This document shows, one piece after another, positions 8,495 through 16,750 of a stretch of 64,000 bases of DNA (position 1 is its first letter; every line of letters begins with the position of its first letter). The translations under genes and the position numbers were made by a program. This stretch comes from Methylotenera versatilis 79 (GTDB lineage Bacteria > Pseudomonadota > Gammaproteobacteria > Burkholderiales > Methylophilaceae), in assembly GCF_000384375.1 (NCBI RefSeq), contig NZ_ARVX01000001.1, positions 1,426,001 through 1,490,000 of the forward strand, written 5' to 3'. The notes under the pieces are model-generated. The model saw nothing but the letters and a program-made list of their open reading frames with translations, ran no database searches and was not told the origin of the DNA.

Positions 8495-8988
8495 TTATCC
8501 CAAAGGCTGATGCTATTCAAGAAACGAAGAGCGAAGCACCAATTAAAGCAGCCAAAAAACCACGAACCAGTCAAAATCGCCGTAAATCGCGCGAGCTAGT
8601 TTTAAAAGCGGTTTACCGTGGCATGATTAATGCTTCTGAGTTAAAGCAAATTATTGCTGATGCCAAAGAAGATCCGGAATATGGCAAAGCAGATGAAGCC
8701 TATTTTAGGCATTTGCTAGAAGGCGTAACGAGTAAAATAGAAGAGTTAGACAGCCAAGTGGCCGCATTCATCGATAGAAAAATTGAAGAGTTAAGCCCAG
8801 TAGAACACGCGATTTTACGTATTTCTTCATTCGAGTTGATGTTCGATAGCACGATTCCTTATCGTGTAGCGATTAACGAAGGTGTGGAATTAGCTAAATT
8901 GTATGGCGGCGCAGATGGACATAAATACATCAATGGCGTTTTAGATAAAGTAGCAGCAGCAGTAAGGCCGCAAGAATTTAGACGATAG
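8491..8988 (+). CDS. nusB: Transcription antitermination factor NusB
   Basis: A 165-residue NusB, which with NusE binds boxA RNA and promotes antitermination in rRNA operons. A Lys-rich N-terminal extension (~25 residues) precedes the all-helical domain, which contains [29 protein letters not shown] and [18 protein letters not shown]. Coupling to ribH through an ATGA overlap is the common bacterial arrangement. A terminator-like hairpin lies 140 bases downstream, so the ribH-nusB unit probably ends there; the often-linked thiL is absent. Confidence 0.95.
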   Translation: MIIPKADAIQETKSEAPIKAAKKPRTSQNRRKSRELVLKAVYRGMINASELKQIIADAKEDPEYGKADEAYFRHLLEGVTSKIEELDSQVAAFIDRKIEELSPVEHAILRISSFELMFDSTIPYRVAINEGVELAKLYGGADGHKYINGVLDKVAAAVRPQEFRR

Positions 8989-9127
8989 TTGCTCGATTTG
9001 CGCGAATTTTCCACTGTTGTTTTAATTGACTATTTCTTTTTAGCTTTAATTTAAGTTCTGATTTAGCTAACTTAACCCGAGTTTTTGTTTTAAAAATATT
9101 TGTTTTTTGATTTAAAAATATTGGCAT

Positions 9128-9158
9128 AAAAATGTTGTTAAGTCCTGACAACATTTTT
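9128..9158 (+). terminator. Terminator hairpin after nusB
   Basis: A perfect 11-bp stem (9128-9138 and 9148-9158) with a 9-base loop, ending in five T. It is AU-rich but symmetrical and separates ribH-nusB from the signalling cluster. Confidence 0.65.
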
Positions 9159-9195
9159 AACTTGCGATTGATAGCTCGCGGTGAGAGGTTAAAGT

Positions 9196-9468
9196 TTGTT
9201 AAAAATGCATTGGAAATCCGACTGGTTATTTGCCAGTGCAGTATCACTTGCCTTCTTATTGGCAAGCGGTAGCGATGCATTACAAAGCTTAGAGCGTAAA
9301 GCGTTTGATCGGGGTGCTAGTGCCGTGCAACGCGATGCCGGCTTAGCTTATATCAATAAAATCGCAGCACTTGTCACACAATCCGCCGCACTCAATACCA
9401 CCCCAGAATCTGCTGAATTAAATGTCGATGAATTAAAGAAGTTTGTGGTTAAGGCTGTGAAGGTATGA
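9196..9468 (+). CDS. Small membrane protein resembling the N-terminus of CHASE2 sensors (probable remnant)
   Basis: A 90-residue protein with one N-terminal membrane segment (DWLFASAVSLAFLLAS) followed by LQSLERKAFDRGASAV, which resembles the opening of CHASE2-type extracytoplasmic sensor proteins. Straight after it comes AGLAYINKIAAL, similar to a segment found further along CHASE2 domains, so the gene looks like an in-frame deletion product of a CHASE2 kinase. TTG at 9196 is preferred as start because GAGAGG lies 7 bases upstream; an ATG at 9205 is the alternative. The stop overlaps the PP2C start (ATGA). Function, if any, is unknown. Confidence 0.6.
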   Translation: MLKMHWKSDWLFASAVSLAFLLASGSDALQSLERKAFDRGASAVQRDAGLAYINKIAALVTQSAALNTTPESAELNVDELKKFVVKAVKV

Positions 9469-10292
9469 ACGTAGAACAGGCAATTAAAATTGCGCGATTG
9501 ACCGATGTCGGATTACATCGCGACCATAATGAAGATGCGGTTGCCAGTGATTTATCCATCGGTTTATTAGTGTTAGCTGATGGCATGGGCGGATATAAAG
9601 CTGGTGAAGTAGCCAGTGAAATTGCAGTATTAACCTTGACTGCAGAGATCACAGAGGCGATGCTGCATAAAGCATCAGTGAGATTGATGCCAGGCTTATT
9701 ACCAGAGTCACAAATGTTGATTGATGCGATTGAAAGCGCTAATGCAGCCATCTATCAAATATCTCAAGAGCAACCACAATGCGCGGGTATGGGCACGACA
9801 TTGGTGGTGGGTATTTTTACCGATAATAAGTTGGTGGTTGGCCATATCGGTGATTCGCGTTTGTATTGTCTGCGTCAAGAAACGTTGATTCAAGTCACTG
9901 AAGACCATTCATTATTACAAGAGCAACTCAACTCAGGTTTGATTACAGCAGAGCAAGCAAAAACAGCCAGCCACAAAAATCTAGTCACGCGTGCTTTGGG
10001 TATAGACCCAGAAGTTGAGCCAGAGGTACAAGCGTTTGATGTGCAAGTAGGCGATATATTTTTGCTGTGTTCTGATGGGTTAACCGATTTGGTTGAAGAT
10101 GAATTGATACAAAAAATCTTGCTATATTCGAATGGAAATATTGAATTTGCGGCGAACAAATTAGTGCAAGTCGCTAATGAAATGGGTGGAACAGATAATA
10201 TTTCGGTTGTGTTGGCGTTGATAGAAAAGCCTTTTCCGAGTGAAGGTGGTTGGGTAAAAAATCTGTTTGGACGCGTGAAAAATAAAAGGTGA
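9465..10292 (+). CDS. PP2C-family serine/threonine protein phosphatase
   Basis: A 275-residue cytosolic metal-dependent phosphatase of the bacterial Stp/PP2C type. Metal-binding motifs are all visible: TDVGLHRDHNEDAV (residues 13-26), LVLADGMGGY (36-44), HIGDSRLY, LLCSDGLTDLV and GGTDNISVV. It removes phosphate from Ser/Thr of proteins, usually opposing a Hanks-type kinase. It is coupled to the small CHASE2-like gene and followed by an FHA-domain gene, as in kinase-phosphatase-FHA clusters, but no kinase gene is in the window. Confidence 0.92.
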   Translation: MNVEQAIKIARLTDVGLHRDHNEDAVASDLSIGLLVLADGMGGYKAGEVASEIAVLTLTAEITEAMLHKASVRLMPGLLPESQMLIDAIESANAAIYQISQEQPQCAGMGTTLVVGIFTDNKLVVGHIGDSRLYCLRQETLIQVTEDHSLLQEQLNSGLITAEQAKTASHKNLVTRALGIDPEVEPEVQAFDVQVGDIFLLCSDGLTDLVEDELIQKILLYSNGNIEFAANKLVQVANEMGGTDNISVVLALIEKPFPSEGGWVKNLFGRVKNKR

Positions 10293-10434
10293 ATGCATTA
10301 GAATGATTGAATAAATTTAAGTGAAATTACTTGTTAATCAGTAATCTGCATATGTTAGAAATTAGGTTAGTTAATAGTTAGTTTGATTAGTACTTAGTAC
10401 GACAACGGCTAGTTAGTTAAAATTAAGGGTCATT

Positions 10435-11310
10435 ATGGCAAAGCTATTTTTTTTGTTAGACGGTAATTCGATGGGCGAATTTGCGCTGGATCAAGAGCGC
10501 ATTACGATAGGCCGTCGTCCTAGCAATCAAATCCACATCGATAATTTGGCCGTTAGTGGTGAACACGCGGTTATCGTCACTATTGGCAACGATTCATTTT
10601 TAGAAGATTTGAACAGCACCAACGGCACAATGGTGAACGGTGAATCGATCAAAAAACACGTGCTACAACATGATGATGTGATTGAGTTTGGCAAATATCA
10701 GCTTAAATATGTTAATGAAAACCAAACTGGCACAACGCATCATGACGGTTTTGAAAAAACCATGATGTTAATGCCTAGCAAACAGCCCAAACCCATTAGA
10801 GACAAATCCGTTGCAGAAATAGCCGCGATTAAGCAAGAGTTGGCTGATGAGGATATTGTTGAAAAAGGTTTGAATGAACAAAGCGTTGAAGAAAAAAAAT
10901 TAGAAGAAACTGTATTACAAAATGACAGTTCACTTGTGGCAGAATCAAATGTTGATGCTGATAAACAAATAGCGGATGAGTCTGTTGTAGATAAATCAGC
11001 AGCAGAAAATCCTATCACGCAACCTAATCCAGCATTTGTGCCGAGCATTGAAATTGCGCGTTTACAAGTGTTAAATGGCGCCAGTGCAGGGCGTGAATTA
11101 GTATTGAATAAAACCATGACAACATTGGGCAAGCCCGGCTCACAAGTCGCAGTGATCAATAAGCGGCCTAATGGTTATTTTATTACGCATGTCGGCGGCA
11201 ATAGTTTGCCAATGGTCAATGGTCAGACAATCGGTTTGCAAGCGCACGCTTTAAATAATCACGATGTGGTTGAATTGGCTGGTACAAGAATGGAATTTTT
11301 CCTAGAATAA
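10435..11310 (+). CDS. FHA-domain protein with a second FHA-like C-terminal domain
   Basis: A 291-residue protein. Residues 1-~95 are a forkhead-associated domain with the phosphothreonine-binding residues in GRRPSN, SGEHA and LNSTNGT. A long acidic, low-complexity linker (~100-205) follows, rich in Glu, Asp, Val and Ser. Residues ~205-291 form a second, divergent FHA-like module (LQVLNGASAGRELVLNK, GNSLPMVNGQTI) lacking the canonical Arg/Ser/His binding set, so it may not bind phosphopeptides. It probably reads phosphorylation events balanced by the adjacent phosphatase. Confidence 0.88.
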   Translation: MAKLFFLLDGNSMGEFALDQERITIGRRPSNQIHIDNLAVSGEHAVIVTIGNDSFLEDLNSTNGTMVNGESIKKHVLQHDDVIEFGKYQLKYVNENQTGTTHHDGFEKTMMLMPSKQPKPIRDKSVAEIAAIKQELADEDIVEKGLNEQSVEEKKLEETVLQNDSSLVAESNVDADKQIADESVVDKSAAENPITQPNPAFVPSIEIARLQVLNGASAGRELVLNKTMTTLGKPGSQVAVINKRPNGYFITHVGGNSLPMVNGQTIGLQAHALNNHDVVELAGTRMEFFLE

Positions 11311-11345
11311 TTTTGCACATCGACTAAAACGATAACAAAATTACG

Positions 11346-12986
11346 ATGCAACAATCTGATCTGCTTTACCAACAAGATGGATTTAGTCAGCTCGAACGGC
11401 TTAACTCTATTGGCGTTGCGCTTTCCGCCGAACACGACAATAAACGCTTGCTGGAGATTATTTTATTAGGCGCCAAAGAGTTGACCAATGCGGACGGCGG
11501 TACTTTGTACACCGTTACCGATGACTCGCAGTTGAAGTTTGAGATTCTACGTAGTAAAAGTTTAGACATCGCCATGGGCGGCACTACGGGGCAAGATATC
11601 CCTTTCCCGCCATTGCCGATTTATGGGGAAGATGGCAAACCAAATCTCACGATGGTCGCCGTATATAGTGTTGCCAATGCCAAAACGGTGAATATTCCCG
11701 ATGCTTATTTGACTGAAGGTTTCGATTTCTCAGGCACTGCGCGTTTTGATGCAAAAATGGGCTATCGCTCACAATCGTTTCTGACCGTTCCGATGAAAAA
11801 TCATGAGAATGAAATCATTGGCGTATTGCAGCTCATCAATGCGATTGATCCGCGCACTAATCAGATTATTGCCTTTTCAGATTCACATCAGCGTTTAGTT
11901 GAATCGCTGGCCTCACAGGCCGCAGTTGCTTTAACCAATCAAAATTTAATCGTTGGGCTTAAAAATTTATTCGAGTCTTTTATTAAGTTAATTGCCGATG
12001 CGATTGACGAAAAATCTCCATATACAGGCGGACATTGTCAGCGCGTACCTGAGTTAACCATGATGCTAGCTGAAGCTGCGATTAAAACAAATACTGGCCC
12101 ACTGCGCGATTTTACGATGAGCGAAAAAGAGATTTATGAGCTCAAGATTGCGGCTTGGTTACACGATTGCGGCAAAGTTACTACGCCAGAATCTGTAATG
12201 GATAAAGCGACTAAATTAGAAACCACTTTTGACCGTATTCATTTGATTGATCAACGTTTTGAGTTGCTCAAAACCCAGCGTGAAAATGCGTATTTACGCA
12301 AAGCAATGAATGATGTGCAAAGCGGTAAATCAGTGAGTGCCAAATACATCGAACACAACATCAATGTCATCAAAAAACAGTTGGACGACGATAAAAACTT
12401 TATTCGTAAGATTAATTTTGGCAGCGAATTTATGCAGCCAGAAGATCAACAGCGCGTGCGCGATATAGCACATTATGAATATTTGAGTGACTCAGGACAT
12501 TCGCTAAAATTCTTGAGCGAAAACGAAGTGTATAACCTGACGATTGTGCGCGGCACGTTAACGCCGGAAGAACGCAAGATTATCAATAATCATATTGTAG
12601 TGACCATCAATATGCTGGAGGCCTTGCCTTATCCTAAAGACTTAAAACGCGTGCCTGAATATGCAGGCGGACATCACGAGCGCATGGATGGAAAAGGCTA
12701 TCCAAAAGGATTAACGCGCGAACAAATGTCGATTCCTGCACGCATGATGGGGATTGCAGATATTTTTGAGGCGCTGACTTCTAAAGACAGACCTTATAAA
12801 CGTGCAAAATCACTTTCTGAAACCTTAACTATTTTAGGTAATATGAAGTTGGAAAATCATATTGACCCTGATATTTTTGATTTATTTATTCGCGAAAAAA
12901 TCTACTTAAAATATGCAGAAAGGTTTTTAGAATCAGCACAGATTGATGAAGTAATCGAAGCGAATATTCCAGGATATTCAAGTTAA
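11346..12986 (+). CDS. GAF / HD-GYP domain protein, putative cyclic-di-GMP phosphodiesterase
   Basis: A 546-residue protein with an N-terminal GAF sensor domain (~15-200) and a C-terminal HD-GYP domain that would hydrolyse cyclic-di-GMP. The HD pair is His273-Asp274 in AAWLHDCGKVTTPE; the second signature is HHERMDGKGYPKGL from His443. The gap between them is about 170 residues against roughly 65 in typical HD-GYP proteins, so about 100 residues are inserted, including a region of heptad-like helices. It is the last gene of the PP2C-FHA cluster and may be its output. Catalytic residues look intact, but activity is inferred. Confidence 0.88.
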   Translation: MQQSDLLYQQDGFSQLERLNSIGVALSAEHDNKRLLEIILLGAKELTNADGGTLYTVTDDSQLKFEILRSKSLDIAMGGTTGQDIPFPPLPIYGEDGKPNLTMVAVYSVANAKTVNIPDAYLTEGFDFSGTARFDAKMGYRSQSFLTVPMKNHENEIIGVLQLINAIDPRTNQIIAFSDSHQRLVESLASQAAVALTNQNLIVGLKNLFESFIKLIADAIDEKSPYTGGHCQRVPELTMMLAEAAIKTNTGPLRDFTMSEKEIYELKIAAWLHDCGKVTTPESVMDKATKLETTFDRIHLIDQRFELLKTQRENAYLRKAMNDVQSGKSVSAKYIEHNINVIKKQLDDDKNFIRKINFGSEFMQPEDQQRVRDIAHYEYLSDSGHSLKFLSENEVYNLTIVRGTLTPEERKIINNHIVVTINMLEALPYPKDLKRVPEYAGGHHERMDGKGYPKGLTREQMSIPARMMGIADIFEALTSKDRPYKRAKSLSETLTILGNMKLENHIDPDIFDLFIREKIYLKYAERFLESAQIDEVIEANIPGYSS

Positions 12987-13007
12987 ATACTTAGTAAAGT
13001 TAACACT

Positions 13008-13047
13008 AAAAAACCGCTAAATTAGACGATAAATTTTTTAGCGGTTT
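13008..13047 (-). terminator. Terminator of the ferredoxin gene overlapping its stop codon
   Basis: An 11-bp inverted repeat (13011-13021 and 13037-13047) with a 15-base loop. On the minus strand it ends in a run of T (complement of 13008-13013), so it ends the ferredoxin transcript. One arm lies inside the last codons of that gene. It may also act on the convergent HD-GYP transcript, though without a good T run. Confidence 0.65.
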
Positions 13048-13288
13048 CTATTAAGTCGTCTAGTTTTCCCATTGAAACTGCATGAAAAAACGGTCCGTTT
13101 GGCACCAAGCGTACATTGGGTCCAATCTGACAAAATCCTAAACAAGGTGATTCTTCAACAGCCATCGCCAGCGAATTTTGCTGTATTTGTTGGGTTAACT
13201 CAGTGAGTAATTCTTTGCTGCCACGTGCCGCGCAGGATGGATTGTTAGGATTGGCGCGAAAATTCGTACACACTAATATTTTCTTCAT
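13022..13288 (-). CDS. Thioredoxin-like [2Fe-2S] ferredoxin
   Basis: An 88-residue protein of the thioredoxin-fold 2Fe-2S ferredoxin family. Four cysteines sit in the expected places: Cys7 (VCTN) and Cys19 (PSCAARG), then CLGFC about 30 residues further. The downstream segment IGPNVRLVPNGPFFHAV matches the family. These proteins are electron carriers of uncertain partner. It lies just downstream of lpxH on the same strand with a 46-base gap, and ends at its own terminator. Confidence 0.88.
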   Translation of the reverse strand: MKKILVCTNFRANPNNPSCAARGSKELLTELTQQIQQNSLAMAVEESPCLGFCQIGPNVRLVPNGPFFHAVSMGKLDDLIETAKKFIV

Positions 13289-13334
13289 TTTAATCTCAGC
13301 GTATCGTGCAATTATGCCGCGATAGGTTTAGCCC

Positions 13335-14069
13335 CTATAACTGCTGCGATTGGCAGCCATTCGCATCCAGCCTTAAATAGCTACCTTGCTCATACCAATC
13401 CCCCAATACCCAGCGCACACATTTATGTCCATCTACCTCAATAGCATGTTGATGCGGCCTGTGCGTATGACCATGAATAAACAAAGGCGGATAAGCATTT
13501 TCTCGCAATAGCGTGATCACTGCATCTGCATTGACGTCCATAATCGACATGCTTTTATGGGATTTTTCTTGCGCACTTTTAATACGCAAATCTTCAATAT
13601 AAGCAATGCGATTATTTAAAGGCTGACTTAAAAAGTGGTTTTGCCACGTGGCAGAACGCACTTGTTGTCTAAATTGCTGATAAGCGACATCATCTGTGCA
13701 TAACTCGTCACCGTGACTCAATAAAACGGGTTTTCCATAAAGATGCAGCAAAGCAGGGTCAGCTAACAGGGTGATATTGGCGGCTTTTGCAAAGTCATCG
13801 CCGAGTAAAAAATCACGATTCCCATGCATCAAAAAAGTGTCTACACCTTGCAAACTCAGCTTTTTCAGTGCGTTGATTGTGGTGCGATGTAAGCCAGTTT
13901 CAATTGCATCATCACCTGGCCAATACTCAAACAAATCGCCCAATATATACAGCGCTTGGGCTTTTATTGCCGTTTTTTGCAAAAAGGCAATAAAAGCTTG
14001 AGTAATATTGGGCCGCGAATCACATAGATGCAAATCAGAAATAAATAAGCTGTGTGCTTGTTGGTTCAT
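13335..14069 (-). CDS. lpxH: UDP-2,3-diacylglucosamine diphosphatase LpxH
   Basis: A 244-residue peripheral membrane metallophosphoesterase that hydrolyses UDP-2,3-diacylglucosamine to lipid X in lipid A synthesis. Metal ligands are visible in order: FISDLHL (Asp12, His14), LGDLFEYWPGDD, MHGNRDFLLG, LSHGDELCTDD and FIHGHTHRPHQH. The length fits the family. It lies downstream of the two cyclophilin genes, a common neighbour pair (ppiB-lpxH) in proteobacteria. Its presence confirms a Gram-negative outer membrane. Confidence 0.95.
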   Translation of the reverse strand: MNQQAHSLFISDLHLCDSRPNITQAFIAFLQKTAIKAQALYILGDLFEYWPGDDAIETGLHRTTINALKKLSLQGVDTFLMHGNRDFLLGDDFAKAANITLLADPALLHLYGKPVLLSHGDELCTDDVAYQQFRQQVRSATWQNHFLSQPLNNRIAYIEDLRIKSAQEKSHKSMSIMDVNADAVITLLRENAYPPLFIHGHTHRPHQHAIEVDGHKCVRWVLGDWYEQGSYLRLDANGCQSQQL

Positions 14070-14161
14070 TTAATCAATCATTATTAAAAAGAATGTGTTT
14101 GAATAAATGAATCAATTTGAAACTATTCTGATTAAATGTATTGAGCTAAAAGATAACCGTC

Positions 14162-14653
14162 TTAAATAACAGTCGCTTTTTCGATAATCACAGACTCAAC
14201 AGGCACATCTTGATGACCGCCTTTGCTGGCTGTTTTCACTACTCTAATCTTATCGACCACATCCATGCCTTCAACTACTTTGCCAAATACACAGTAGCCC
14301 CAGCCGCTGGAAGTTGGCGCGGTGTGGTTTAAAAAGTCATTATCGCCAACGTTAATAAAAAACTGGCTGCTGGCAGAATCAGGAACAGAAGTACGCGCCA
14401 TCGCAATTGTGTATTTGTCATTCGTTAAGCCGTTATCTGCTTCATTCTTAATTTCAGCAACCGTCTTTTTTTGTTTCATGTTGGTATCAAAACCACCACC
14501 TTGAATCATAAAGCCGTTAATCACGCGATGAAAAATTACATCGGTGTAAAAACCGCTTTCAACATATTGTAAGAAATTGGCGACAGTTATTGGTGCTTTT
14601 TCAGCATTAAGTTCAAGCGTAATATCGCCAAAATTGGTAATCAATTTAACCAC
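14162..14653 (-). CDS. ppiB: Cytoplasmic peptidyl-prolyl cis-trans isomerase (cyclophilin)
   Basis: A 163-residue cyclophilin without a signal peptide, so cytoplasmic. Catalytic features include [16 protein letters not shown] (catalytic Arg) and [20 protein letters not shown]. It catalyses cis-trans isomerisation of proline bonds. The start follows the motif AAAAGGAT on its strand. It is closely related to the gene 116 bases upstream, which is the exported version; the pair is probably an old duplication. Confidence 0.94.
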   Translation of the reverse strand: MVKLITNFGDITLELNAEKAPITVANFLQYVESGFYTDVIFHRVINGFMIQGGGFDTNMKQKKTVAEIKNEADNGLTNDKYTIAMARTSVPDSASSQFFINVGDNDFLNHTAPTSSGWGYCVFGKVVEGMDVVDKIRVVKTASKGGHQDVPVESVIIEKATVI

Positions 14654-14694
14654 GGGTAAATCCTTTTAAAAAATAATGAATGAGTTTGAATAAA

Positions 14695-14723
14695 TAAAAA
14701 CTGACTGGTAATCAAACCAGTCA
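14695..14723 (-). terminator. Terminator between the two cyclophilin genes
   Basis: An 8-bp stem (14702-14709 and 14716-14723) with a 6-base loop, followed on the minus strand by TTTTT. It lies just after the stop of the exported cyclophilin gene and should end that transcript before ppiB. Confidence 0.7.
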
Positions 14724-14769
14724 TCTGCTTAGATTTAAGATTTTGCTTAATATTTTTACTGATATTTTA

Positions 14770-15387
14770 TTAGCGTTTCGGTTCAGCTTTGACTTCTGGC
14801 TCTGCTTTAGTTTCGGCTGAAAGCAGTTTTGCACTTTTAATAGTAATGGGTTTAATTGGCACATCAGAGTGTCTGCCCATATTGCCAGTCGCACTTAACC
14901 CAATTTTTTGCACAACTTCTAAACCGCTAGTGACTTTGCCAAATACGCAGTAGCCAATCGATTCAGCATCTGGGCCAGTGTAATTTAAAAACTGGTTATT
15001 ACCCAGATTTACAAAAAACTGTGCCGTGGCAGAATCAGGATCTGCAGTGCGTGCCATTGCGAGCGTACCAAGTTCGTTCAATAAGCCATTGTTTGCTTCA
15101 TTTACAATAGGTCCACGTGTACTTTTTTCAGATAAATCACGCTCAAAACCACCACCTTGAATCATAAAGCGATTAATCACGCGGTGAAAAATCGTATTGT
15201 CATAAAAACCATCTTTCACATATTGCACAAAGTTTGCCACCGTTTTGGGCGCTTTTTCAGGATAAAGCTCAACCGTAAAATTGCCTTGGCTGGTTTGAAA
15301 TTCGACTAGGGTTGTAGCTGCTTGTAAATTGCTAGATAGCGCAGCAAACATGCATATTGCGCTAAAAAAATTGAATATTGTTTTCAT
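14770..15387 (-). CDS. ppiA: Exported peptidyl-prolyl cis-trans isomerase (cyclophilin)
   Basis: A ~205-residue periplasmic cyclophilin. The signal peptide starts MKTIFNFFSAICMFAALSS and is cut after LQA. The cyclophilin domain shows [16 protein letters not shown] and ARTADPDSATAQFFVNLGNN. A charged Lys/Glu/Pro tail ends the protein. I chose ATG at 15387 because it opens the signal peptide; an in-frame ATG at 15408 would add seven residues and overlap the stop of the L,D-transpeptidase gene. The spacing implies co-transcription with that gene, so it may help fold envelope proteins. Confidence 0.9.
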   Translation of the reverse strand: MKTIFNFFSAICMFAALSSNLQAATTLVEFQTSQGNFTVELYPEKAPKTVANFVQYVKDGFYDNTIFHRVINRFMIQGGGFERDLSEKSTRGPIVNEANNGLLNELGTLAMARTADPDSATAQFFVNLGNNQFLNYTGPDAESIGYCVFGKVTSGLEVVQKIGLSATGNMGRHSDVPIKPITIKSAKLLSAETKAEPEVKAEPKR

Positions 15388-15391
15388 GCTT

Positions 15392-16645
15392 TTAGATTGC
15401 ACCTTCATAAATAATTTTCCATTGATTGTTTTGATTGATCCAATATTGACGTTTCAGCATTTTATTTTGCAGCGTAGCGCTTTTAAAATCCTGCTCAAAA
15501 TTAACCACCACAATATTTTCTTTCAGATTTGGGTAGCTAAACATGCTTACTTTATCAATATTAATCGATACTTTGGGTTTGGCAGATTGTACAACACGTT
15601 TGTAGTCAGCCCATTTTTGATAATTGCCGTCACTATAGAAAAATTGCTCAGAATAATGACTTAAGTATTTATCTGCATTTTGAGAAACCCAGTCTTTACG
15701 CCAATCCTCAATCGATTCACTCAAACTTTTTTGTTCGTTCGATTGGAAGTCAGACTTAGTTGGATTTAACCATTCGATATTATCAGAAATAATCACAGGC
15801 ACTTTACCAGTTTGTAAAATAGGCGCTAGCGAACTCAAATCTGGATTACTCAATACAACGCAGCCATCACTTGCACGCGGCGGACGGCTGTAAGTATTGG
15901 TTGGCGTACCGTGTAGCCAAATGCCATAGCCATTTTTATTCTGATGCTGATCTAATTCATTCGGATAATTGAGCGGATACGCGCCTGAACCATACATGTC
16001 GGCTAACGGTTGGGTTAATTTTTTGCCAGCAAAATAAACGCCCAACGGTGTGCGTTTGTCGCCTTGCGCTTGTTTTCCTGCGCCATTTTTGCCAATAGTC
16101 ACGTAGTAATCGGCGACATATTGCAATTTATTATCTGCATTTTTGTAGACGTACAAACGCGATTTTACTGTGTCCACCACAATAACGTGTGTTTGTTCTG
16201 GGCTAAGCTTAACTAAAAGATTAGGTATTTGATGATTCTTCTTATCCGACAAATAGTAGTCGATTCGTGTGCGCGCTTCTTGGCGCAAGCCCTCGATTTG
16301 ATCGCTATTCGTTTTAGAAGCAAGCGCTAAATTCGCATTGCCCAAGCTTTCTAGCCCACGTCCTTGCGCGCTTAATAAATCGCCACGTATCAAATAAGCT
16401 AGTTTGAAATTTGGCGCCGTGCAAATCAGCTCGTTAATCGTTGCAAACGCTTGTTTTGTATTGCCTTGCGTAATTTCTAACAAACTTTTAACCAGCAGGC
16501 TTTCTACTAGAGATTTGCCAAATTTCTGATTGAGCAGCAAATCCGCCATACTGCCATGATTCACAGCTGTCGCGTTCCACGGCAATATTGCGCAACATAC
16601 AACGGCGATAATTTTTAAAAACTTTAATTTTAAATTGATAACCAT
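15392..16645 (-). CDS. L,D-transpeptidase (YkuD) with N-terminal TPR and C-terminal NTF2-like domain
   Basis: A 417-residue exported enzyme. A signal peptide (~1-28) is followed by a short TPR-like helical region (~35-130), then the YkuD catalytic domain (~150-295) with IWLHGTPTN (His245) and the nucleophile motif ASDGCVVLSN (Cys262). Residues ~310-417 form an NTF2-like domain (WVSQNADKYLSHYSEQF; NNQWKIIYEG). It cross-links peptidoglycan or attaches proteins to it. The same C-terminal domain occurs in the next gene upstream, so the two probably work on the same ligand or complex. Confidence 0.9.
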   Translation of the reverse strand: MVINLKLKFLKIIAVVCCAILPWNATAVNHGSMADLLLNQKFGKSLVESLLVKSLLEITQGNTKQAFATINELICTAPNFKLAYLIRGDLLSAQGRGLESLGNANLALASKTNSDQIEGLRQEARTRIDYYLSDKKNHQIPNLLVKLSPEQTHVIVVDTVKSRLYVYKNADNKLQYVADYYVTIGKNGAGKQAQGDKRTPLGVYFAGKKLTQPLADMYGSGAYPLNYPNELDQHQNKNGYGIWLHGTPTNTYSRPPRASDGCVVLSNPDLSSLAPILQTGKVPVIISDNIEWLNPTKSDFQSNEQKSLSESIEDWRKDWVSQNADKYLSHYSEQFFYSDGNYQKWADYKRVVQSAKPKVSINIDKVSMFSYPNLKENIVVVNFEQDFKSATLQNKMLKRQYWINQNNQWKIIYEGAI

Positions 16646-16750
16646 CTCAATTTCAATGTTTCCTATAGCCTAAGCCAATAACCAATTGTTTAAACATGTT
16701 TATTCAATATAATCTACAAAATCAAACTTAAGTTTAGTCTGACTTAACCA

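Noticed and set aside
10740-11159. 139-codon open frame antisense to the FHA gene
   Set aside because: It mirrors the low-complexity Glu/Val/Ser linker; Ser-rich without domain or start signals.
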